The notes under the pieces are model-generated. The model was not told the origin of the DNA. It did not search any database and worked only from the letters and a program-made list of their open reading frames with translations. A program made the position numbers and the translations under genes. Shown here in pieces: positions 57,431 through 64,000 of a stretch of DNA of 64,000 nt (positions are counted from its first letter, which is position 1; the number at the start of each line of letters is the position of its first letter). The DNA comes from Undaria pinnatifida (taxonomy: Eukaryota; Sar; Phaeophyceae; Laminariales; Alariaceae), in assembly GCA_012845835.1 (NCBI GenBank), contig JABAKD010000007.1, positions 10,273,165 through 10,337,164 on the forward strand, in the 5' to 3' direction.

Positions 57431-57580
57431 AATACCATCACAAGGTCTACTTGCTGCTTATTTTCTTCGGCATCCCTTTGTCGGCTTTTTTTTTTTCGGC
57501 TACATTGTGGGGCCCCGGCCTGAACAGCTTGATGGTGGCCCGCACCGCGAAAACCAATAGGGTGTGCTCGTCGTTGGAAT
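57431..57580 (-). pseudogene. Exon-derived array unit 4
   Basis: Reads LVFAVRATIKLFRPGPHNVA and then EKKKADKGMPKKISSK and a stop. Frame and stop position are preserved relative to the 58.6-kb exon. Confidence 0.65.
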
Positions 57581-57690
57581 TCACCAAAATTCACTGACAT
57601 CCACTGAAATATCGACTGAATTTGCTGACACCAAACGAAATCTACTGACATCCACTCAAGCCCACTGAAGTCCACTAAACTTAATTACTG

Positions 57691-57805
57691 TAATCATCGC
57701 GATATCTACTTGGCGCTTTCCTTCGGCGCTATGGCTGCTTGACACTTACTGCTTTCGCTCCCCACTGTTTTGTTGGGCCCCAGCCTACAGACGGCCGTTC
57801 ACAGA
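57691..57805 (-). pseudogene. Exon-derived array unit 3 (truncated)
   Basis: Keeps the 3' tail block (tatctacttggcgctttcct on plus) and the GWGPTK-equivalent block tgttgggccccagcct, then breaks off in ACGGCCGTTCACAGAC. Confidence 0.6.
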
Positions 57806-57891
57806 CATCAAATCCACTGACGTCCATTGACATTCACTGGAATCGACCGGATTTCACTGAACGTTACTGGAATCCAGCGAACTACTTTAGT

Positions 57892-58022
57892 CACCGCGAT
57901 GTCGACTTGGTGCGATTATTTGACGTTCCTTCGTTGGTTTTACCCCCCAGTACTTCGCTAGGCGCCAGCCTGGAGAGCTCGACGGTGGCCCGCACGGCGA
58001 CAACTGCTGGGGCGTGCAATTT
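57892..58022 (-). pseudogene. Exon-derived array unit 2
   Basis: Reads AVVAVRATVELSRLAPSEVL and then GGKTNEGTSNNRTKS. Frame is intact through the tail, but the stop has become a Ser codon (TAG to TCG). Confidence 0.65.
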
Positions 58023-58107
58023 ACTGAAATTCACCGAGGTTCACTGAAAATCATTGACATTCACTGAAATTCACTGAAATCAACATGAATCCACCGAAAT
58101 TCAAACA

Positions 58108-58270
58108 CCATCACAAGAACTTGATATTTTTTCTTTGGCGTTCCTTCGTCAATCCCCCCCCCCCACAACTTCGCTGGGCCCCAGCCTGACTAGTTTGATG
58201 GCGGTCCACACCGCGGGAACAGCCAGGGTTTGCCTGGGCAGACGTCTCTTAGAGCGGCATATTGTGCTCA
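58108..58270 (-). pseudogene. Exon-derived array unit 1
   Basis: Longest partial copy. It includes the block equivalent to KRRLLR (AGAGACGTCTGCCC) and then LAVPAVWTAIKLVRLGPSEV; the frame breaks in a G-run before the tail. Confidence 0.65.
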
Positions 58271-58502
58271 TCACTGAAACGCACTAAAATCCACTGAAAT
58301 CCACTGAAAGCCACCGAAAGGCACTATTATAATTCGCCAAACTAATTTGAAATGCACTTAAATTCACAACAAAGTGAGCCCAAATCCTATGAAACCCACT
58401 GAAAACCACATTAAAACATTCTGAAATTCACCGGAATCTGCTGAAATTGCTGAAATCTACGACACCCACCCATGAAACCCAAAAATCATCACGAGAAGAT
58501 GT

Positions 58503-58708
58503 CTACTTGGTGGCTTTCTTTGGCGTTTTTTCTTCGGTGTTGCCCCCCGTTGCTTCGTTCGGCCCCAACCTGAAGAGCTTGACGGACGCCCACACCGCGG
58601 CCACCGCCAGGATATGCCTGAGCAGACGCCTCTTGGATTTGTACATGTTGCTCATCGTCAGCCACACCAGGCGCTTGGTCATGCCCCCCAAACAGAGCGT
58701 CAGCGTAT
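58503..58708 (-). CDS. Terminal exon of an unrecognised gene
   Basis: Acceptor cattttactttgccgctcag, then two bases of a split codon, then 67 codons and TAG. The peptide starts TLTLCLGGMTKRLVWLTMSN, continues MYKSKRRLLRHILAVAAVWA, SVKLFRLGPNEATGGNTEEK and ends TPKKATK. It has a basic segment, one possible membrane-associated helix (HILAVAAVWASVKLF) and a hydrophilic Lys/Thr-rich tail. I do not recognise a family. Upstream exons should lie above 58708; only a damaged copy of this exon's 5' half is visible at 62.2 kb. Partial copies of its 3' half are repeated downstream (56.98-58.27 kb), several with frame and stop preserved, which supports it being coding. Confidence 0.6.
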
Positions 58709-59109
58709 CTGAGCGGCAAAGTAAAATGTACAGTGTCATCCAACAACCGAATCAAACTAAAACAAAAACTCCCACGAGACACAGGTGTATGGAAGCATGG
58801 TAAGCTTAGACTTATGTCATTCTACCTGCACCGCCCGAAGACCAAAACAGAAAAATAAATAAAAAGGACGTGACTGACTTGGCCTGGGAGCGGGAAAAAG
58901 GGAAACAACTTCTTCATATAGGTGACATGAAACATGTAGTAGGCGACTTGTTTGTTTGTATCAACATACAGCAGTCGTTCCATATTAATCGGCGCTCATT
59001 GGCATTCACACCCAGCTGCTTGGGAAGCCCCCCCCCCCCTCCCCCCCCGGGGCAGAGCGTTACCTGACGGGGAAAATGCAAGGTCACTCGACATGCGGCA
59101 CACGACGAA

Positions 59110-60340
59110 CGACGCAAGACACGTGCTACCGTAGGGGTTCACCGTTGTTTTTCCGAGGCTCCTAACCACTTGAGGAGGTCTTTAAGGAGGTTTACGCCTT
59201 CTAAGGCAAACACTAATTTCAAGTGGACTTACAAAAGTGCGATCCAATGAGCAAATCCACAGCCTAGAGGTATACATGACGTTTACATATATATGTACAT
59301 ATTTCATAAAAAAGATGAAAAACGTCAGCAGCTGTGCTGAGTGCGGGCGATTGAACCGTTGAAACTCAACTTTGCAAGCTGCGTGGTACATCTACAAGCA
59401 TATATTTGACTGATTCTACGATAGCCTCCCCCAAAACCAGCGCTTTCCTTCAACGAACGCTTCATGGCTGCTCGACAGTAGGAAGGGTGCTATGAAACAT
59501 AAAAACCATTACATATTTTATTTCTTGCAAAGGAAGGTCGAACAGTGACGTCGGGGGGCAAGGGTCGCCGGTCTTCAGGAGATACGGCCGGGAGCTGGTT
59601 TCAAAAGCCGGCGATTTACTTGAAGAAATGTTGGGGCGGCTACCGTAGAACGACTCATTTCATTTATGATGTATACATATTGCCAAACACGAATGATACT
59701 CACAGGCGATTTTGGGGTTTAGGAGCGCCGCCATTAACACAAAAGAAAGGACCGAAAACGCGCCACCTCTTTCGTATACAGCACGCGTCCTCCACAAAAT
59801 TCGGGGAAGCGTGTTGCCCACACCAAGCAATTTCAGAAAAACACCGAGGGCGATGTTATCGAGAGCCTAGGCAGAGCGTGCAGCAGTGCGAGTGGTGCCC
59901 GCCGCGGTGGAGGTACACCGATGTGTTTTCCGAGGCTCATAACCGCTTGAGGAGGTCTATACCCCATCCAAAAACGTGCGCTGTGGGAAAAAAAAAAGAA
60001 TGTGCAACCCCGATGAACAAATCCCACCTAAAGTATAAATGCCAATACTTACCATTATAGTGGACAAAAAATAAGACACCTCCCAATAAAAACTCACTCA
60101 TATAGTATATTGCGAGTACCAACAACGCAGCCTGCAAAGATGAGTATTGACCTGAAATTCGTCAAACTCACGGCTGACGTCCTTGAGAATTAGTTATAAA
60201 ATCCCATCGCTTAGAGGTACAACACATGAATAAAAACACCTGGAATTGCAAAGCAAAATGATGACATTCCGACCACGTCAGGGTTAAGGAGCAAAAAAGT
60301 GCTCGTGCCTCTGTCGTTCGTACCACTCGTCGAGCAAGAC
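59110..60340. mobile_element. Cluster of three damaged MITE-B copies
   Basis: 59115-59280 (cacgtgctaccgtagggg, ccgaggctcctaaccacttg), 59700-59790 (gattttggggtttaggagcg, right end cctctttcgtatacagcacg) and 59905-60330 (gtggaggtacaccgatg, ccgaggctcataaccgcttg, right end cctctgtcgttcgtaccact). The MITE-A copy at 59412-59656 lies between the first two. Confidence 0.5.
59412..59656. mobile_element. MITE-A copy 6
   Basis: Same orientation as copy 1; ends gattctacgatagcc and ggctaccgtagaacgactc. Confidence 0.75.
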
Positions 60341-61013
60341 CTTCGAGAAGGGATTGGAAAAAAGAAAGACGCGCGCTAATGCAGAGTTGACACCCTTTTC
60401 TTTTCGCCTTCTGAGGGTCCTCCCATGAGGAAGCTCTGTACCCCTCCCCAAAAAACTGAATTCGAGAGCAATAGAAGTGCAACATCGATGAACAGTCCCA
60501 CGGCCTATATATGTACGTATACCAAGAAAAAAAAAAAATGCCAAACGAAAATGACGCGCTCTGACGATTTCTTCGGCCCCGCAATTCAGAAACTGTTTCA
60601 GAATAAAAAGTGAAACAGGCTCAAAATATCTCACACGATAAAACGGCTTGTTTTGCGCGTATTACCACATCAATAACTTCACACGCCGCATCAGGTACCT
60701 ATTGATGATTCGTGTCTCTCAGGGCAGACAGATCCCTGATCTCTGATCACCTGTATGGTCCACAGATCATAGTTGTGTGGTGGGAGCCGAAATACATGCA
60801 AGAACTAGCACATGTTCTCACGGTAAATCGACTTGTTTCGTGCGTAATGCCATATCAATGCTTCACACGCCGCACAGATCAGACACCTATTCATGGCACG
60901 TGCCTCCCAAGGCAGATAGATCCCCGATCTGTATGACCTGTCGGGTCTACAGATCATGTCTGGCGGGAGCTGTATGACCTGCATAACCTAGGACATGTTT
61001 CGAAAACGGACTG

Positions 61014-61362
61014 GCGCTACGATAGAGGTACAGCGGTATACCATATTTTGGATTAAACCTTTTCTGAGTGACGGGGCTCCTCAACCCGCCTGTAGCCCCA
61101 AAATCCTTCCTAAACTAACTTTAAGTAAATTTGTCCCCAAAAAGGGTTTGCAGTAGTAAAGGCGTTAAGCCGCAACCCTTCGAAGGCCCTTCTTGCTTGG
61201 CAACATGAACGTGGTTTATACGTAGGCCATGGGCTTGGTTATAGGTGTTTTGCACTTTTCAGTTTAGTCAAGATGCGTTTTCGGGGTGAGCTATCGTACA
61301 GAGCTCCTCGAGTGGTTACGAGCCTCAGAAAAGAATCGGTGCACCTGTACCGCAGCACGTGC
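61014..61362. mobile_element. MITE-B copy 7 with nested MITE-C
   Basis: Left gcgctacgatagaggtac, right ggtgcacctgtaccgcagca. Interrupted at ggctcctcaa by MITE-C (61081-61168). Confidence 0.75.
61081..61168. mobile_element. MITE-C nested in MITE-B
   Basis: Ends read as inverted TTAACSCCTTTA; TCAA/TTAA at the two borders suggests TTAA targeting. Landmarks tttgtccccaaaaagggttt and aactttaagtaaa. Confidence 0.65.
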
Positions 61363-61390
61363 CTTCGTCGGTCGGACCTGCACTAACCAG

Positions 61391-61790
61391 ATCCTACCGA
61401 CGAAGACATGCTGCGGTAGAGGTGTACCATTTTATGGCTGGGGGAGCTCCTACCGACGAAGACACATGCTGCGGTAGAGGTGTACCATTTTATGGCTGGG
61501 GGAGCTCCTACCGACGAAGACACCTGCTGCGGTAGAGGTGTACCATTTTATGGCTGGGGGAGCTCCTACCGACGAAGACACCTGCTGCGGTAGAGGTGTA
61601 CCATTGTATGGCTGGGGGAGCTCCTACCGACGAAGACACCTGCTGCGGTAGAGGTTACTATTTTATGGCTGGGGGGGCTCCTACCGACGAAGACCCCTGC
61701 TGCGGTAGAGGTGTACCATTTTATGGCTGGGGGAGCTCCTACCGACGAAGACACATGCTGCGGTAGAGGTGTACCATTTCATGGCTGGGG
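61391..61790 (+). repeat. 58-bp minisatellite, 7 units
   Basis: Unit tcctaccgacgaagacacat / gctgcggtagaggtgtacca / ttttatggctgggggagc. Starts at 61395, 61451, 61509, 61567, 61625, 61682 and 61740. The gctgcggtagaggtgtacc part is the MITE-B terminus. Confidence 0.9.
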
Positions 61791-62195
61791 CCCCTCCCTT
61801 GAACAGCTCTACACCTCGCCCGAAAACTGAGTTTTGAGTAATTTGCGAGTGAAGCTCAATAAACAGGTCCACCGACTAGATGTAAAAAAGCCTTAATGTT
61901 GCAAAACAAGAGTGACATTCCGACGACTTTCGATTAACGTCGGCTAAGGAACCTTGTCATCCAGATTTTCGTTTGGCGCAAAAACTGCTACCTTTTATCG
62001 CAGCACGCGTCTCCTGCGCCAAAAAATATCATCACGAACGACACGGGATCTAGGCGATCCACGGAGGCATCAATCAGCACGGACGCGGCTTGTGCTGGAT
62101 GTAGATCGGCGGAAAAGAAAACCAGTCTAATGTCAAGGACACACACACATATCATCATATCGTGGTCTGTTTCGACGTGTGCAATGGTTCTATGT

Positions 62196-62265
62196 GGTTG
62201 GCGCTCATCGTGAGCCAAGCCAGGCGCTCGGTGTCACGCCTCCCCGGGAAAGCGGCTCAGCGTAT
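62196..62265 (-). pseudogene. Decayed copy of the 58.6-kb exon, 5' half
   Basis: Begins with a similar acceptor (ctcgccgttag) and the same first bases ATACGCTGA. It keeps the block matching RLVWLTMSN (CGCCTGGCTTGGCTCACGAT), but an in-frame TGA and small indels disable it. It is 3.5 kb upstream of the intact exon. Confidence 0.6.
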
Positions 62266-62619
62266 CTAACGGCGAGACAAGCCAAGGCCAGTGACCAACG
62301 AAAAACCGAGTTGAAAAAAAGTGGTCCCCCCTGCAGGGGCAACAGTTGTTGGATTAACTAATAATGCACCTGTCCGATTGAGCTCCTCAAGTGGGGAACT
62401 AAGCGATACCATGCCATTTTTACGAGTACAGCAGTGGCTGCTTTCAGGACTAGCGCATAGAAAGGTCGGTCGGGTTGCGCGAACGAATGCCTTCTAAACC
62501 ATTCTTCGGGTGAGAGACATTGATATCCTAAGAGTTAGGTTCCCAGAAATTCCTTAGAGTCTGCCGCACCCCGAGCGTGGGATGACTCATAACGGAGGCA
62601 TGGCACACATAGATAGGTT

Positions 62620-62936
62620 GCGGACGCTACGATGGAGGTGTCAGTCTTATGGCAAAAAACTATTTTCAGACTATGACGGGGCGCCTTACAACACACAAAA
62701 AAATCGTCGGAACGTCATTTTCGTTTTTTTTGTTTGCAGATACGACAATACTTTTTCCTTTTGTACACCTGAGGCCGTGGGTTTTGGTCATCGTGCGGCG
62801 ACAGAGGCACGCCATTTTTTTTGGCAAAACATTTTTTTTATGAATGACGGGGCTTTTAGCACCGCGGTCCCCGACACGGGACACAACACTTGGAGTTGGA
62901 ATATAATAGTTGTAGGAGTTGGGAGTGGGTTAGGTT
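62620..62936. mobile_element. MITE-B copy 8 with nested MITE-E
   Basis: Left gacgctacgatggaggtg; interrupted at gaatgacggggct by a MITE-E copy (62848-62936). Confidence 0.55.
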
Positions 62937-62944
62937 AACATGTC

Positions 62945-63094
62945 AATAAAATTGTGGCCTAGGTACACCACGAGAATCATGCGAAAAAAAAATGACTGGA
63001 TTTCGGACGATTTTAGGGTTAAGGAGCCCCGTCGTTCAGAAAACCATTTCCGCCAACAAAAGGTATACCTTAATGTCTCTATCGTAGCACGCGC
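62945..63094. mobile_element. MITE-B copy 9, partial
   Basis: Inverted 3' half: ggttaaggagccccgtcgtt and right end tgtctctatcgtagcacgcg. Confidence 0.65.
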
Positions 63095-63334
63095 CGGAAA
63101 TTTCGACGATTTCGGGTTATTAACCCGTTCGGGACCCATCGATCAATACAGACCAAAACGCGACGAGCGCGATCTAGTCAGTCGTCTCCGAAACAATCAG
63201 TGGTATGGACAACACTCACTGTGAGTATGGTGGATGAAATTAAGAAGGAAAACCCCGGATCCCGCCAGGATAGCCATCATTACCCGCGCAGACCCCTTCT
63301 CGCCGTCCGCCGCTTCGCATGTATAGGGAAGGGC

Positions 63335-63600
63335 ACAAGAAACGGAGGCCATAAAAGGGGGAGGGCACAAAGAGGGGGATGGCACAAAGAGGAGGATGGC
63401 ATAGAGAGGCGGGGGCGTACACGGGGGGGGGCAAAAAGAGGGGAGGGCACAAAGCGGGAAGGGCATAAAAAAAGGGAGGGCATACAAAAGAGGGGGGCAC
63501 AAGGAGGGGGGTGGCACACAAAGGCGGGGGGCATAGAGAGGGGTGGGCATAGAGAGAGAATAGAGAGGGGAGGACATATCGAGAGAAGGGGAGCGGGGGC
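63335..63600 (+). repeat. Purine-rich degenerate minisatellite
   Basis: Irregular 15-20-bp units of gaggggagggcacaaa / gatggcatagagag. Gives Pro/Cys-rich spurious frames on the minus strand. Confidence 0.85.
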
Positions 63601-63858
63601 GATGAGATCACGTTGATACGCGCCACGAACCAAACAGCAAGCGGTAGCAGCAGCGGCATTAGGGCAGTTGTGGTTGCGGAAGTTGCAGCAGTAGCAACTT
63701 GCATCGCACATGCGCCAGAGACGAAACAAAAAGGGATACAAGCAGCGGCATCAGTTTGCGTAGACTAGTCGTCGTTGCAGCTTTCTTTTTTTTTGTTTTA
63801 CTCACCCCATCTGATAGCTTTAGCATTTTTTTCTCTCTCTCTCTTTCTCCTTCCCCAG

Positions 63859-63913
63859 ACGCAGCTCAGATCTACAGTGACCAGGAGGACCCCTCCACCC
63901 CCTCCCCGATACG
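63859..63913 (+). CDS. Exon-like segment with strong splice sites
   Basis: Acceptor ctctctttctccttccccag and donor ATACG|gtaagt bound 55 nt reading (D)AAQIYSDQEDPSTPSPIR. The flanks belong to a dispersed repeat also seen at 26515-26640, 40255-40440 and 42640-42830, whose pyrimidine tract plus ccctag and ctccccgct-acg-gcacg ends resemble splice borders. This may be a repeat-derived exon or an exon carried by the repeat. Product unknown. Confidence 0.3.
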
Positions 63914-64000
63914 GTAAGTGCCTTCATTTTTTTATCGCGAGAAGTGTTCACACCTCTCCTCCCTCGTCGACTAGCATGGAATCGCGCCTACCCACGCTGC

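Larger units (their letters stand above)
55437..58480. repeat. Degenerate CACTGAAATC tandem repeats between exon copies
   Basis: Many irregular copies of CCACTGAAATC and variants (actgaaatcc, caccgaaatc, tgacatccac) fill the 80-120 bp between exon-derived units and also 55437-55580 and 55985-56110. Together with the exon pieces they give a composite tandem unit of roughly 200-260 bp from 56.98 to 58.49 kb. Confidence 0.8.

Noticed and set aside
61391-61790. CRISPR-like array of repeats
   Set aside because: Units are contiguous 58-bp repeats without unique spacers, in eukaryotic DNA.
63197-63741. Pro/Cys-rich minus ORFs of about 150 codons
   Set aside because: Readings of the purine-rich minisatellite.

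Overview
This window looks like nuclear DNA of an intron-rich eukaryote, not a bacterium. No long ORF has a recognisable product. The coding sequence I can recognise is in short GC-rich exons of 54-206 bases with GT-AG borders, separated by introns of 1-5 kb packed with transposon remnants and simple repeats. Interstitial TTAGGG repeats, a LINE remnant and a eukaryotic multi-exon YeeE/YedE gene would suit a stramenopile, perhaps a brown alga. The taxon is an inference.

The main gene is on the minus strand, from 40801 down to 20555 and open at both ends. Eight exons carry, in the right order, the signature segments of a two-domain YeeE/YedE (sulfur/thiosulfate permease) protein. Intron phases match at every junction, although the exon 7/8 join may lack a small exon. 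Exons 4, 5, 6, 7 and 8 each have one or more decayed copies nearby.

A second minus-strand gene shows only its last exon (58503-58708; 67 residues and a stop). Downstream of it, 55.2-58.5 kb is a tandem array whose units pair a copy of the 3' half of that exon with about 100 bp of degenerate CACTGAAATC repeats. Several units still keep the reading frame, and two keep the stop.

Region by region: 0.4-0.7 kb holds a MITE with a palindromic core. 2.4-4.7 kb holds a (CTTT)n tract, C-rich degenerate repeats and two MITEs. 6.3-8.9 kb holds a MITE, C-rich repeats, a 500-bp dispersed repeat and a SINE-like repeat. 8.9-13.4 kb is largely unclassified. 13.5-15.0 kb holds inverted copies of the 500-bp repeat, and 15.0-16.0 kb a LINE remnant. 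16.2-20 kb holds MITEs and a possible retrotransposon RNase H remnant. 20.5-41 kb is the YeeE/YedE gene. 41-55 kb is repeats only: SINE-like, G-rich tandem, MITEs and a polyA-tailed micro-insertion. 55-62.3 kb is the second gene with its exon-derived array. 59-63 kb holds MITEs and a 58-bp minisatellite. 63.3-64 kb holds a purine-rich array and one exon-like segment with good splice sites.

At least five short inverted-repeat families (here MITE-A to MITE-E), several nested in one another, explain most of the intergenic and intronic sequence. Family names are local labels. No database search was possible.
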